The notes: generated by a model from the letters alone, not told the origin. A DNA stretch of 64,000 bases from Tessaracoccus flavescens (GCF_001998865.1 NZ_CP019607.1:3539806-3603805); one strand, 5' to 3'. Shown: positions 52,923-62,511, counted from the stretch's first letter. Numbers and translations are program-made.

Positions 52923-55900
52923 GGCTTCGCCTTTCCTGCCCTGTTCTGGACCGGGCACGACGTGGCGAACTGGCAGAACCGGCAGGCCCCACATTCCACG
53001 GCGTCGAAGCGACCGCCTCGGACGATGTCGACCGCCTCCGCGATCCGGTCGTGTACCCAGGTGGGGCCGACGGCCAGTTCGTGGTCCGGAAGCTCCGGCG
53101 CATCGTCGATCGAGGGCTGCGACACGAGCGCAGGCAGGCTCTCCCCCGCGCGGACGAAGGCGAGCGCGGGGGGTGCCACGCGGCGCTCGCCCCCGGCGAC
53201 ATCGTCGAAGCCGCCGAGGCTCGTGGCCAGCTGGTAGACACCGAGTTGGGCATGGTCGGTGACGTCCGACTCACGCAGCACACGGCGCCCCGTCTTGAGG
53301 TCCACCACCCGCAGCCGACCGTCGGGCTCCCGCTCGAGCCGGTCGACCGTGCCGATCAGGACGACCTCACGATCCTCGATGCGCATCGGCACGCGGAAGT
53401 CCTTCTCGACGGCGACGAGCTCGTTCAGGCCGGTGCTCTGGTAGCGCGCGAAGCGATCGAGCGCCTGGTCGATCTCCGATCGTTCCGTCGCGGAGAGCCA
53501 CTCCGCCTCAAACGGGATCTGCTGCCACACCCGGTCGAGCTGCGCGCGCATCTGGTCGGCCGAGAGCCCCCCTTCCGCGGCCTGCTTCGCGATGAGGTGC
53601 ACGATGTCACCGATGGAGGCCCGCGACTGGCGGCCGCCCTCCGCCTTCGCCCTGCGCGACAGGAACCACCGCCTTGGGCACTCGAGCAGCGCCTCGAGGG
53701 ACGATCCGGTGATGGTGATCGGCCCTCCCGTGTCGACCCCGGAGGACGACGGGGGGTCGATGCCCCACCAGTGGTCCGGATCGGCTCCCGGAAACCCGGC
53801 GCTCGAGTCGGGGGCAGCCACCCCGGCGAGGCGGGCCAGGCGGACGGCCGCCGCGCGCCGCAGCCCCGGTGAGGCCGTCTCGTCCTCCAGGGTGCGGCGG
53901 AGACTTCCCACGAGCGCGGCGCTGGAGAGCAGCTTGTCCGGCCGGCCGTGGATGCGCTCGACGGTGATGCCGAGTTCGGCGAGGAAGCGCGAGGCGCGCC
54001 CGCCCTCGCCGTCGACCCCTTGGACCGCGCTGACCCGCAGCGCGCTGCGGGCACGGGAGCACGCGACGTAGAAGAGCTGGCGTTCGGGGATCAGTTGGAG
54101 GCTCTGGCCGGGGGGCGCGAGCTGGTCGGCGTCGATCCGCCAGGCGTCGAGCAGCAGCCCGGCTCTGGTGAGCCTCGGCCACAGCCCCTCCTGGACGCCG
54201 ATCACCCAGACCTGCTCCCATTCGAGGCCACGCGTGCGGTGAGCCGTCATCACGCGCACGCCCCTGCTCTCGGCCGAGAGCTCGCGCCCCGTGTCTGCCG
54301 GGATCTCCTGCCCGGAGACCTCGGTGAGGAAGGTGCGCGCGCCTGCGGCTCCCCGCAGGTCGTCCATCCGTTCCGCCAGGTCGAACAGCTCGACGATCGC
54401 GTCCAGATCGGCGTTTGCCCGCCGCGCGGCGTGCAGCGCCTGTTCCCGGAGTCGGGTGGGCCAGTCGGTCCCGTCCCACAGCTCCCAGAGCGCCTGCTGC
54501 ACCTCGGCACCGGCTTCGAGGCGTCTCGCGGTTCTGCGCAGCAGCCCGGCCAGCGATCTGGCGGCTTCGGCCTCTGGCAGCTCGATGCCGTCGAGCAGTT
54601 CCGGTTCGGCGAGGCAGCGGCCGAGCAGCGTCGCGGAGGTGCCGAGGTTGCGGTGCCCGGCGAGCAGGGCACGGGCGAGCCGGCGCTGCGAGACACCGTC
54701 CAGACCGCACAGCGGGGACGACAGGAGCAGGCGCGCCTCGTCCGACTCCGGCGCACCGCCACGGGCGGCCACCTCCAGCGCGAGCAGGAGCGTGCCGACC
54801 CCCGGCTGCTCGGCAAGCGCGATCTCGTCTCCGGAGACCTCCACCGGCACCCCGAGCCGGATCAGTTCCTTCGCGACGGCGCTGAGCTGCGTGCGGCCGG
54901 CGCGGGTGACCACGACGAGATCGGACCAGCGGGCGCCGCCGTAGCTGACGGCGTGGCGCAGCTCGGCGGCGACGTGGGCCAGCTCCGCCGACTCGTCGTC
55001 GAAGACCCGTGCCTCGACGAGGCCGCCCGGGGCGGCCGCGCTGAAGGCGGGGGCGGCGGTGCGTTGGTCGAGCCGGGAGTCGATGCAGGCCAGCGCCTCC
55101 GTGACGGACGCGCTGCACCTGAACCCCCGCGTCAGCCGCAGCTGGCGGGCGTCGGCGCCTCCGAGATCGGCCATCGCCGTCGGGCTGGCGCCCCGGTAGC
55201 CGCCGATGCGTTCGTGCGGATCGCCGACGGCGAGCACCGGGACGCCCAGCCGCGCAAGGTCGTTGATCAGCCCGACCTGGGCGGCATCGGACTCGTGGGC
55301 GTCGTCGACGATCACGGCGTCGAAGGACGCGCGCACCCCGTCGGCCACATCCGGCTCGGTCAGCAGCAGGCGGCAGCGGTAGACCAGTTCGGCGTAGTCG
55401 AGCGTTCCCGAGAAGTCCCCGATGGTGAGATAGCCCTCCATGAAGCGGGCCGCCGCGGCGAACAGGTCGTCCTGCGCCCCGGCGGCGAGAGCGGCGAGTC
55501 CCTCCGAGTCGAGCGACAGCTGCCGGGCCCGGGCCAGCACCTCACGCAGCTGCCTTGCGAAGGCGCGGGTGCCGAGCGCGGGGCGAACCGACTCCGGCCA
55601 CGCGTCGGCAGGGGCACCGGCCAGCAGCTCACGGATCCGCGACTCCTGCTCCGGGGCCCGCAGCAGCCGCCAGGGGCTGTCCTCGTGCGGCCAATACCTG
55701 CCGAGCAGCCCGAGCGCGAGGCCGTGGATCGTCGTGACCTGGGCGGAGGTCTGGGCGCGGTCGAGCCGACGGGTGATGTCGCGGCGCAACTGTTGGGCGG
55801 CGCTTCGCGAGTGTGCGAGCACGATGACCCGCTCGAGCGAACTGCCGCCTGCCACCCGGCCCGCGGCCGCTTCGGTGACAACGAGACTCTTGCCCGTTCC

Positions 55901-56011
55901 CGGCCCGCCGAGGACGACGGTGACGCCAGAGGCGGGCGCGGCGGCCACAGCCTGTTCCTGTGTGAGTTCGGGGATCTGATGGGGCCTCGGGGGCGCGATC
56001 CGGAAACTCAT
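52919..56011 (-). CDS. adnA: AdnA, helicase-nuclease subunit of the actinobacterial recombination complex
   Basis: The 1030-residue protein has an SF1-like motor (Walker A GGPGTGKS at about 35-42; VAVGDPHERIGGYRGASPTA-like motif III as LAVGDPHERIGGYRG; VRVMTAHRTRGLEWEQVWVI; FYVACSRARSAL). Its Walker B is VIVDDAHESDA rather than DEYQD, so the motor may be weaker, as reported for AdnA. A C-terminal RecB-like nuclease (IGTVDRLEREPDGRLRVVDL, DLKTGRR) is framed by cysteines in LLECPRRWF and ECGACRFCQFATSCP, probable ligands of an iron-sulfur cluster. It overlaps adnB by four bases. The start is ATG 56011 (MSFRIAPPRPHQIPELTQEQ). Confidence 0.92.
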   Translation of the reverse strand: MSFRIAPPRPHQIPELTQEQAVAAAPASGVTVVLGGPGTGKSLVVTEAAAGRVAGGSSLERVIVLAHSRSAAQQLRRDITRRLDRAQTSAQVTTIHGLALGLLGRYWPHEDSPWRLLRAPEQESRIRELLAGAPADAWPESVRPALGTRAFARQLREVLARARQLSLDSEGLAALAAGAQDDLFAAAARFMEGYLTIGDFSGTLDYAELVYRCRLLLTEPDVADGVRASFDAVIVDDAHESDAAQVGLINDLARLGVPVLAVGDPHERIGGYRGASPTAMADLGGADARQLRLTRGFRCSASVTEALACIDSRLDQRTAAPAFSAAAPGGLVEARVFDDESAELAHVAAELRHAVSYGGARWSDLVVVTRAGRTQLSAVAKELIRLGVPVEVSGDEIALAEQPGVGTLLLALEVAARGGAPESDEARLLLSSPLCGLDGVSQRRLARALLAGHRNLGTSATLLGRCLAEPELLDGIELPEAEAARSLAGLLRRTARRLEAGAEVQQALWELWDGTDWPTRLREQALHAARRANADLDAIVELFDLAERMDDLRGAAGARTFLTEVSGQEIPADTGRELSAESRGVRVMTAHRTRGLEWEQVWVIGVQEGLWPRLTRAGLLLDAWRIDADQLAPPGQSLQLIPERQLFYVACSRARSALRVSAVQGVDGEGGRASRFLAELGITVERIHGRPDKLLSSAALVGSLRRTLEDETASPGLRRAAAVRLARLAGVAAPDSSAGFPGADPDHWWGIDPPSSSGVDTGGPITITGSSLEALLECPRRWFLSRRAKAEGGRQSRASIGDIVHLIAKQAAEGGLSADQMRAQLDRVWQQIPFEAEWLSATERSEIDQALDRFARYQSTGLNELVAVEKDFRVPMRIEDREVVLIGTVDRLEREPDGRLRVVDLKTGRRVLRESDVTDHAQLGVYQLATSLGGFDDVAGGERRVAPPALAFVRAGESLPALVSQPSIDDAPELPDHELAVGPTWVHDRIAEAVDIVRGGRFDAVECGACRFCQFATSCPVQNRAGKAKP

Positions 56012-56110
56012 GGAGCCAATGCAACCACCTCCCACCGACTTTTCAATCCCCGGGTCCACGCGCGGCACCTCCCGGGTCGGCCCATGGCATGCTGGCAGCA
56101 GGAGGAACCC

Positions 56111-57052
56111 ATGAACGAGCGCATCGCAACCCAGATCGACGGGGTCACGCTGTCGCTGAGCAACCTCGACAAGCCGCTGTTTCCCAGCGGCTTCACCAAG
56201 GGTGAACTGATCTCGTACTACGTCGAGGTGGCAGAGGCCATGCTGCCGCACCTCGCGGACCGCGCGATCACCCGCGTGCGCTTCCCGAACGGGACCTCTG
56301 GCCAGTCGTTCTACGAGAAGAACGCCCCTGGCGGCGCGCCGGAGTGGGTCCGCACGCTCGACGTCGAGACATCGGCCGGAACCGTCACCTACGTCATGGC
56401 CGAGGACCGGCCGACCCTCGCGTGGCTTGCCAACCTGGCCGCCATCGAACTGCACACCCCCCAGTGGCGGGCCGCCGACGCAACCATGGGCCCCGACGGA
56501 GTCGTGCTCGAGGGCGATGACGAGCCAAGGTCGACGACGCTCGTGGTGGATCTCGACCCCGGCCCAGGCATCACCCCCGCCGACTCCGCGAGGGGCGCCA
56601 TCCTCGCTGCGACCGCGCTCGCCGAACTGGGCCTCGAGGCCCATCCGAAGACCTCAGGAAACAAGGGCCTGCAGTTGAGCGTCCCCATCGCGGCGACACC
56701 GGCCTCCGAGGTGTTCACCTTCGCGCAGTCACTCGCGAAGCACCTCGCCGTGAAGCACCCGAAGCAGTTCGTGGCGACGATGGCCAAGGATGCCCGTGGC
56801 GGCCTGATCTTCGTCGACTACGCGCAGAATCTGGCGGCTCGCAACACCGTGACGGCCTACTCGGTGCGGGGGCTCGACGAACCGTCGGTCGCCACACCAC
56901 TCAGCTGGGAGGAGGTCGCGGCGCTGAAACCAGATTCACGCCTTCGCACCTCGCCTGCACGCGCTCTCGACCGTCTGGGCAGATCCGGCGATCTGTGGCA
57001 AGCTCAACTGCCGACCGCGGACAGCCCGAAGCTGCCCGACCCGCTCACCTGA
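56111..57052 (+). CDS. Standalone LigD-type polymerase domain (primase/NHEJ polymerase)
   Basis: The 313-residue protein is a PolDom of the archaeo-eukaryotic primase fold without ligase or phosphoesterase domains. Landmarks are LDKPLFPSGFTKGELISYYV, the DNA/phosphate-binding RVRFPNG and FYEKNAP, the catalytic Asp pair VVDLDPGPG, KTSGNKGLQLSVPI (substrate-binding Ser-Gly-x-Lys-Gly; the usual His is Gln here) and KDARGGLIFVDYAQN (third Asp). LigD-type PolDoms fill or extend ends with ribonucleotides in end joining. GGAGGA precedes the ATG. ku ends about 6.5 kb away on the other strand; no DNA ligase is in the window. Confidence 0.93.
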   Translation: MNERIATQIDGVTLSLSNLDKPLFPSGFTKGELISYYVEVAEAMLPHLADRAITRVRFPNGTSGQSFYEKNAPGGAPEWVRTLDVETSAGTVTYVMAEDRPTLAWLANLAAIELHTPQWRAADATMGPDGVVLEGDDEPRSTTLVVDLDPGPGITPADSARGAILAATALAELGLEAHPKTSGNKGLQLSVPIAATPASEVFTFAQSLAKHLAVKHPKQFVATMAKDARGGLIFVDYAQNLAARNTVTAYSVRGLDEPSVATPLSWEEVAALKPDSRLRTSPARALDRLGRSGDLWQAQLPTADSPKLPDPLT

Positions 57053-57056
57053 CAAG

Positions 57057-57872
57057 ATGGGACGCATGCCCGCCGTGACCGATTCGATGCCCGCGGACCG
57101 TTCAGAGCGCTCCCACTACGTCAGATTCCCCGCACCCTGGGTTGCCGGGTGCAGCGACACGGGTCAGCGGCACAAGACGAACCAGGACGCCATGTGTCTG
57201 GCGGTGCGCGACGAGGGACGCCACGCCGCCATGCTTGCCGTCGCGGACGGCGTCACCACCGCAGAGGGCTCCGAGGTGGCCTCGTTGGTGGCCGCCGAGA
57301 CCGCGGTCGAGTCCCTGATCGAGGCGCACCAGAACGGACAGCCGACGAACCTGGCCTTCGTGCACGCGTTCGAGGCCGCCAACCAGGCAGTGCTCGAGGC
57401 CCGCGAGGAGCCGTCCGCCTGCACGCTGATCGCGGCCAGCATCGAGGACGGGACGATCGCCGTCGGCAACGTCGGCGACTCGCGGGCCTACTGGCTCGGG
57501 GACGACGGCTCCTGCCAGCTGCTCTCGACAGACGACTCCATGGCCCAGGCCCGCATCATGCTCGGCATGTCACGCGACGACGCCGAGCAGTCGAGCCAGG
57601 CGCACGCGATCACCAAGTGGCTCGGCAGGCAGTCGACCAACGTCACGCCGTCGGTGATCACGCTCGTCCCCCAGACCAACGGGTGGCTCCTGATGTGCTC
57701 GGACGGCCTGTGGAATTACGCCAGTTCGCCAGAAGCGATGTCGGGCCTCTTCCAGTCGATGCTCGGGCGCTCCCCCTCTCCCGCGTTCCTCGCGGAAGCC
57801 CTTGTGGAGTGGGCGAACGGCCAGGGGGGTCGCGACAACATCACCGCGGTGCTCGCCCGGATCGAACACTGA
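57057..57872 (+). CDS. PP2C-family serine/threonine protein phosphatase
   Basis: The 271-residue protein has the PP2C metal-site motifs SDTGQRHKTNQDAMC (Asp), LAVADGVTTAEGSEVAS (DG), IAVGNVGDSRAYWLGDDG, LLMCSDGLWNY (Asp) and GGRDNITAVLARI (Asp-Asn). It lacks membrane segments, so it is cytosolic. PP2C enzymes reverse Ser/Thr phosphorylation by Hanks-type kinases, although no kinase is encoded in the window. It starts a few bases after the LigD-like gene; ATG 57066 is an alternative start. Confidence 0.92.
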   Translation: MGRMPAVTDSMPADRSERSHYVRFPAPWVAGCSDTGQRHKTNQDAMCLAVRDEGRHAAMLAVADGVTTAEGSEVASLVAAETAVESLIEAHQNGQPTNLAFVHAFEAANQAVLEAREEPSACTLIAASIEDGTIAVGNVGDSRAYWLGDDGSCQLLSTDDSMAQARIMLGMSRDDAEQSSQAHAITKWLGRQSTNVTPSVITLVPQTNGWLLMCSDGLWNYASSPEAMSGLFQSMLGRSPSPAFLAEALVEWANGQGGRDNITAVLARIEH

Positions 57873-57903
57873 TCCGCTTTGGCCGACCGATAGAGTGGTG
57901 GGC

Positions 57904-58128
57904 ATGGAAGTCAAGTTCGGCATCACCGACATTTCGCGCGAAGTCAGCATCGAAACCAGCGCTACCCCCGACGAGATCGCGGCCCAGGTCCGCCAGGCCG
58001 TCGTCGACGCCTCCCTCGTCGACCTGACCGACGAGAAGGGCCGACGGATCCTGATCCCGGCAAGCAAGATCGGTTACGTCGACCTGGGCGCCCCCGCGGC
58101 CCGCGCCGTGGGCTTCGGCACCCTCTGA
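57904..58128 (+). CDS. DUF3107 family protein
   Basis: The 74-residue protein, MEVKFGITDISREVSIETSA then KGRRILIPASKIGYVDLG, is the actinobacterial DUF3107 family. It is a small beta-alpha protein with no known function. It starts 31 bp after the phosphatase gene and ends about 155 bp before the helicase coding start. Synteny with DEAD-box helicase genes is common in actinobacteria. Confidence 0.9.
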   Translation: MEVKFGITDISREVSIETSATPDEIAAQVRQAVVDASLVDLTDEKGRRILIPASKIGYVDLGAPAARAVGFGTL

Positions 58129-58283
58129 TCCACCCTCCGGCCTGGAGGCATCGGTGAACCCGGTGTCTCCAGGCTGACTGTCTTCCGACGTCCTGCGATA
58201 GACTGGCCGCATGCGGGCCGCAACGACCCGCCTCCGGCTGCGCCCGGCGCGCCGTGAGTTCGACTCACTTAAAGGTTTGACCC

Positions 58284-59714
58284 CTGAGCGACAACGAGAT
58301 TGCGGTCGACGAGACCTTCGCCGACCTTGGCGTCCACGAATCCATCACGTCGGCGCTGGCTGAGGCCGGCATCGTCCATCCCTTCCCCATCCAGACGCTC
58401 GCGATTCCGCTTGCCGTCGGCGGCAGCGACCTGATCGGTCAGGCGCGCACGGGCACTGGAAAGACGCTCGCCTTCGGCGTGAGCCTCCTGCACCGCATGG
58501 TGACCATCTCCGAGGGCGTCAAGCCCGAACACGGTAAGCCACGCGCGCTGATCGTGTGCCCCACCCGCGAACTGGCCCTCCAGGTCGGCCGCGACCTCGA
58601 CGTGGCGGGCAAGCACCTCCAGATGCGCGTGCTGACGATCTACGGCGGCACCGGCTATGACGAGCAGCTCGGCGCCCTCGAGAAGGGCATCGACATCGCC
58701 GTCGGAACGCCCGGCCGACTCCTCGACCTCGCCGACCGCGGCGCGCTCGACCTGAGCAACATCCAGGTCCTCGTGCTCGACGAGGCCGACGAGATGCTTG
58801 ACCTCGGCTTCCTGCCCGACATCGAGCGCCTGCTGCGCAAGACCCCGGAGAGCCGACAGACCATGCTGTTCTCGGCCACGATGCCCGCGCCGATCCTCAC
58901 GCTGGCCCGCGCCACGCTGAACAAGCCCATCAACATCCGGGCCGAGGGCCACGACGCCCAGATGACGGTGCCCGACATCGAGCAGTTCGTCTACCAGGCG
59001 CACGACCTCGACAAGCCCGAGATCGTCGGGCGCATCCTGCAGGGCAACCAGACCACGAAGGTCATGATCTTCACCCGCACCAAGCGCGCGGCGCAGCGGC
59101 TGATGGACGACCTCGTCGACCGCGGCTTCGCCGTCGTCGCGCTGCACGGCGATCTGAACCAGCAGGCCCGCGAGCGGGCGCTGAAGAAGTTCCGGGCGGG
59201 GACGATCAACGTCCTCGTCGCCACAGACGTCGCCGCACGAGGCATCGACATCACCGGCGTCAGCCACGTGATCAACTACGAATGCCCGGACACCGACGCC
59301 GCCTACGTCCACCGGATCGGCCGCACCGGCCGTGCAGGCAACAACGGCGTCGCGGTGACGCTCGTCGACTGGTCTGATCTGCACCGTTGGAAGCTGATCG
59401 ACCAGGCGCTCGAGCTCGGGAAGGGTGAGCCGGCCGAGACCTACTCGACCTCCCCCCACCTCTTCACCGACCTGGACATCCCCGAGGGCACCAAGGGCCG
59501 CGTCCCCGGTTCCGTGCCGAAGGAGCGCGAGCCGCGCCGCCAGGCGAGCACCAGCTCCGAGGGCGGCGAACGTCGCCGCAGGGCCCGTTCCACCGAGGCG
59601 ACCGGCGACCGACCAGCAGCGACCCCCGCGGCCGAGAAGCCCTCGAGGCCGCGTCGCCGCCGTCGTCGCACCGTCAACGGTGTCGAGGTCAAGCGCGACG
59701 AGAACAAGGGCTGA
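58284..59714 (+). CDS. DEAD-box RNA helicase with an apparent CTG start
   Basis: The 476-residue protein has all helicase motifs: Q motif HPFPIQTLAIP, I ARTGTGKT, Ia PTRELALQ, Ib TPGRLLD, II DEAD, III SAT, IV MIFTRTKRAA, V ATDVAARGIDI, VI HRIGRTGRAG. A basic tail ([12 protein letters not shown]) follows. Such helicases remodel rRNA and mRNA. The frame is closed by TGA at 58278-58280; between it and the Q motif no ATG, GTG or TTG occurs. CTG at 58284 lies 8 nt after AAAGG and gives a normal N-terminus, so it is the likely start. The first GTG, near 58476, would lose motif I. Confidence 0.92.
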   Translation: MSDNEIAVDETFADLGVHESITSALAEAGIVHPFPIQTLAIPLAVGGSDLIGQARTGTGKTLAFGVSLLHRMVTISEGVKPEHGKPRALIVCPTRELALQVGRDLDVAGKHLQMRVLTIYGGTGYDEQLGALEKGIDIAVGTPGRLLDLADRGALDLSNIQVLVLDEADEMLDLGFLPDIERLLRKTPESRQTMLFSATMPAPILTLARATLNKPINIRAEGHDAQMTVPDIEQFVYQAHDLDKPEIVGRILQGNQTTKVMIFTRTKRAAQRLMDDLVDRGFAVVALHGDLNQQARERALKKFRAGTINVLVATDVAARGIDITGVSHVINYECPDTDAAYVHRIGRTGRAGNNGVAVTLVDWSDLHRWKLIDQALELGKGEPAETYSTSPHLFTDLDIPEGTKGRVPGSVPKEREPRRQASTSSEGGERRRRARSTEATGDRPAATPAAEKPSRPRRRRRRTVNGVEVKRDENKG

Positions 59715-59729
59715 ATCGCCCGGACATGA

Positions 59730-59763
59730 AAGAAGGCCGCACCTCCACGGTGCGGCCTTCTTC
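59730..59763. terminator. Bidirectional terminator between the helicase gene and trpS
   Basis: AGAAGGCCGCACC (59731-59743) pairs with GGTGCGGCCTTCT (59749-59761) around a 5-nt loop. Confidence 0.87.
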
Positions 59764-59768
59764 GTCGT

Positions 59769-60860
59769 TCAGTAGCGCATCTGCATCGCGGTGCGGACCT
59801 CGGCGAGCGTCTGGTCGGCGATCGCGTTGGCGCGGGCGTTGCCGTCGGCGAGCACCGAGGCCAAGTAGCCGGGGTCGGCCTCGAGCTCGGCCCTTCGGGC
59901 CCTGATCGGGGCGAAGTACTCGTTGATCGCCTCGGTGGCCAGCTTCTTCAGGCCACCGCCACCTGCGTCGCCGAGCTCGGCGGCGATCTCGAACGGATCG
60001 CGTTCGAGCGCAAGCGCCGCGATGTTGACCAGGTTGGAGACCTCTGGCCGGTTGACCGGGTCATAGGTGATGTGACGGTCAGAATCGGTGACCGCCCGCT
60101 TGATCAGCTTCGCCGTCTCGTCGGCCGACATCCGCAGCTCGATGGTGTTGCCCTTCGACTTGCTCATCTTCTGGCCGTCGAGGCCGAGCACCGTGCCGGA
60201 GCGGCTCAGCAGTGCCTCCGGCTCCGGGAAGACCTGCTGCGCCTCGTCCGCGCGACCGTAGCGCTCGTCGAAGCGTCGCGCGATCACGCGCGCGAGCTCC
60301 AGGTGCGGCAGCTGGTCCTTGCCGACGGGAACGAGGTTCGCCTTACAGAACAGGATGTCGGCGGCCTGGTGCACCGGATAGGTGAGCATCAGTCCGGACA
60401 TCGGCCGGTCTCCCGTGTCGTCCAGTTCGGCCTTCACCGTCGGGTTACGACGCAGCTCGGCGTCGGTAACGATCGACAGGAACGGAAGCATCAGCTGGTT
60501 CAGCGCCGGGATCGAGGAGTGCGTGAAGATCGTCACCGTGCGGGGGTCGAGACCCACCGCGAGGTAGTCGGTGAGCAGCGAGTAGACGCGCTCACGGATC
60601 GGGCCGACGCCGTCGCGGTCGGTGATCACCTGGTAGTCGGCGATCAGCACCATGGTGTCGATGCCGAGGTCGGCGAGCCGGACGCGGTTCTGCAGTGACC
60701 CGAAGTAGTGCCCGATGTGCAGGTGCCCGGTGGGGCGGTCTCCGGTCAGGATGCGGAACTTGGACGGATCCTTCTGGATCTCGGCCTCGATCTCCTGGCT
60801 GCGCTGCGTCGAGCGGGCGAGCGACGCTTCCTGATCGGGCATGCTCTGGTCGAGCGACAT
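59769..60860 (-). CDS. trpS: Tryptophan-tRNA ligase
   Basis: The 363-residue class I synthetase charges tRNA-Trp. The HIGH motif is HLHIGHYF (48-51), the KMSKS loop is at 231-235 (GLDGQKMSKSKGNT), and the tryptophan-specific segment SGLMLTYPVHQAADILF is present. The N-terminus is about 30 residues longer than in the shortest bacterial forms; an internal start is not needed because ATG 60860 is the only one with upstream spacing for a ribosome site (GGTTTC…). Convergent with the helicase gene. Confidence 0.96.
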   Translation of the reverse strand: MSLDQSMPDQEASLARSTQRSQEIEAEIQKDPSKFRILTGDRPTGHLHIGHYFGSLQNRVRLADLGIDTMVLIADYQVITDRDGVGPIRERVYSLLTDYLAVGLDPRTVTIFTHSSIPALNQLMLPFLSIVTDAELRRNPTVKAELDDTGDRPMSGLMLTYPVHQAADILFCKANLVPVGKDQLPHLELARVIARRFDERYGRADEAQQVFPEPEALLSRSGTVLGLDGQKMSKSKGNTIELRMSADETAKLIKRAVTDSDRHITYDPVNRPEVSNLVNIAALALERDPFEIAAELGDAGGGGLKKLATEAINEYFAPIRARRAELEADPGYLASVLADGNARANAIADQTLAEVRTAMQMRY

Positions 60861-60911
60861 GGGTGAAACCTGCCTCGGGGACGATGAATGATGCGGCCCT
60901 AGCCTAGCGCC

Positions 60912-61763
60912 TCAGACGACGCCGCCCCTGCGCCGGATCCGGCCGATGAGGTCGCGGTAGGCGCTCGGACGGGTCAGGTTCGAGCCGAGGGGATGGTTCT
61001 TCTTTCCCGTGCCGTGGTAGTCGCTCGACCCCGTGCGGACCAGACCGAGCCGGGCCCCCATCTCGAACAGGAGGGAGCGGGTGTCGTCGTCGTGGTCGGG
61101 GTGATCCACCTCGATCCCCTCCAGAGCGTGGCTGCGCACCAGCTCCTCCAGGTACGGGGCGGGAAGGGTCTCCCGGTTGCCCCTCCCCCACGGATGCGCG
61201 ATGACCGCGACGCCCTTCGCGGCGTGGATCAGGTCGATGCCCCGCTCGAGGGGGACGGCGTAGCGGTGCACGTAGCCGGGACACCCCTCACCCAGCCACT
61301 TCGCGAACGCCTCCTCGCGGTCCTCCACGTAGCCCTTCGCCACGAGGGCGTCGGCGACGTGCGGGCGGCCGACCGCGGGAGCTCCGCCCGCGGCGGTCAT
61401 CACATCGTCCATCGTGATCGGGAGGCCCGCCTCGGTCAGCTTCTCGACCATCCCGGGCAGCCGGTCGGTGCGACCGAAGCGGATCCTGCCCAGTTCCTCG
61501 CCGAGCTGCCGGTCGAACGGGTCGCAGCCGTAGCCGAGGAGGTGGACGGAGCGTCCGTTGTGTTCGGTGGACATCTCGATGCCGCACAGCACCTTCACGC
61601 CGATCCGCTTCCCTGCCTCCATGGCCTCTGGGATGCCGCCGAACGAGTCGTGGTCGGTCAGCGCGATCACGTCGAGGCCCGCCTGCGCAGCCAGACGCAC
61701 GAGGCTGGTCGGCGTGTCGGTGCCGTCCGAGACGCGCGAGTGGGTGTGCAGATCGATCTTCAT
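60912..61763 (-). CDS. PHP-domain phosphoesterase (RNase AM/nucleotide phosphatase-like)
   Basis: The 283-residue protein has the four PHP metal-binding motifs: KIDLHTHSRVSDGT (HxH), ALTDHDSFGG (Asp-His), GIEMSTEH and AHPWGRGN (His), plus GSSDYHG near the C-terminus. Relatives hydrolyse 3',5'-bisphosphate nucleotides or 5' ends of RNA. The ATG at 61763 gives MKIDLHTH; the frame extends 3 codons further. It is followed 51 bp later by trpS on the same strand. The exact substrate is inferred. Confidence 0.9.
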   Translation of the reverse strand: MKIDLHTHSRVSDGTDTPTSLVRLAAQAGLDVIALTDHDSFGGIPEAMEAGKRIGVKVLCGIEMSTEHNGRSVHLLGYGCDPFDRQLGEELGRIRFGRTDRLPGMVEKLTEAGLPITMDDVMTAAGGAPAVGRPHVADALVAKGYVEDREEAFAKWLGEGCPGYVHRYAVPLERGIDLIHAAKGVAVIAHPWGRGNRETLPAPYLEELVRSHALEGIEVDHPDHDDDTRSLLFEMGARLGLVRTGSSDYHGTGKKNHPLGSNLTRPSAYRDLIGRIRRRGGVV

Positions 61764-61802
61764 GGGCCCCATCGTAGAGGTCGGCAGACGAGGCCGGAGG
61801 GG

Positions 61803-62474
61803 TCAGCGATGACCTCGACCGCGCGGGTTCCTCGCCCTGCGCCGCTGCGGCGCCCTCGCTGGCCTCTCCTGCCTGCCTGCGGCCTTGCGCGGCACCGCCT
61901 CGCCCCGTTCCCGCTGGCTGCGGGAACTGTTCACGCTGCGCCCCCGCACGACCCCGATGAACTCGTCAATCAGGGGATTCGCGTTGTCGGTGCGCCAGGC
62001 GAGCGCGACCGTGGTGGTCGGCTCCTCGAGGGCGGGAAGATAGATCAGGTCGCGCCGGCTCCCGCTCCTCGCGATCGACATGGGAACGCGCAGGACGGCG
62101 GCGCAGTAGGTGGCCAGCTCGATGCTGCCTGGCTCTGCGTCGTGCAGCACCGTGACGTCCTCCAGGTCCGCCGGTGAAACCTCGTCGAGTGCCGCGAGCA
62201 GGTGGTCCTTCGACATCCACACGACCGGCTGTTCCTCGTACAGCGGGATGGCGTGCAGGTCCTCGCGGTCGATCGGCAACCTGATGAAGCACATGTCCGC
62301 GACGTCCTCGATGAGCACGGCGCGCTGGTCCTTCTCCGTGACCTCGCGGATCGTGAGCTCGTCCTCAGGGAAGCGCTCCGCCCAGATCCGGCGCCACTTC
62401 GTGAGGGTCACCCCGGGCACGTACGCGATCCGGAGGCTCGCAGGGGGCTCGTGGGGCTGCTCGGGAGTCGTCAC
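61803..62474 (-). CDS. LysR-type substrate-binding domain protein without a DNA-binding domain
   Basis: The 223-residue protein has only the periplasmic-binding-like half of a LysR regulator: SLRIAYVPGVTLTKWRRIWA, then VADMCFIRLPIDREDLHAIP, VVWMSKDHLLA and PTTTVALAWRTDNANPLIDE. The N-terminal HTH is absent; the C-terminus is a basic, disordered tail (about 175-223). Such proteins occur beside DUF5997 genes in actinobacteria, as here, divergent by 37 bp. With no DNA-binding domain, it may sense a ligand and act through its partner, but this is inference. Confidence 0.88.
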   Translation of the reverse strand: MTTPEQPHEPPASLRIAYVPGVTLTKWRRIWAERFPEDELTIREVTEKDQRAVLIEDVADMCFIRLPIDREDLHAIPLYEEQPVVWMSKDHLLAALDEVSPADLEDVTVLHDAEPGSIELATYCAAVLRVPMSIARSGSRRDLIYLPALEEPTTTVALAWRTDNANPLIDEFIGVVRGRSVNSSRSQRERGEAVPRKAAGRQERPARAPQRRRARNPRGRGHR

Positions 62475-62511
62475 GTCGCAAGGCTAGCGCCAGTGCCAGT
62501 AGGCTGAGCCC

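Noticed and set aside
53948..56110. Long upstream extension of the LigD-type polymerase frame, opposite adnA
   Set aside because: The extension is antisense to adnA; the real start at 56111 has a strong GGAGGA site and the family N-terminus.
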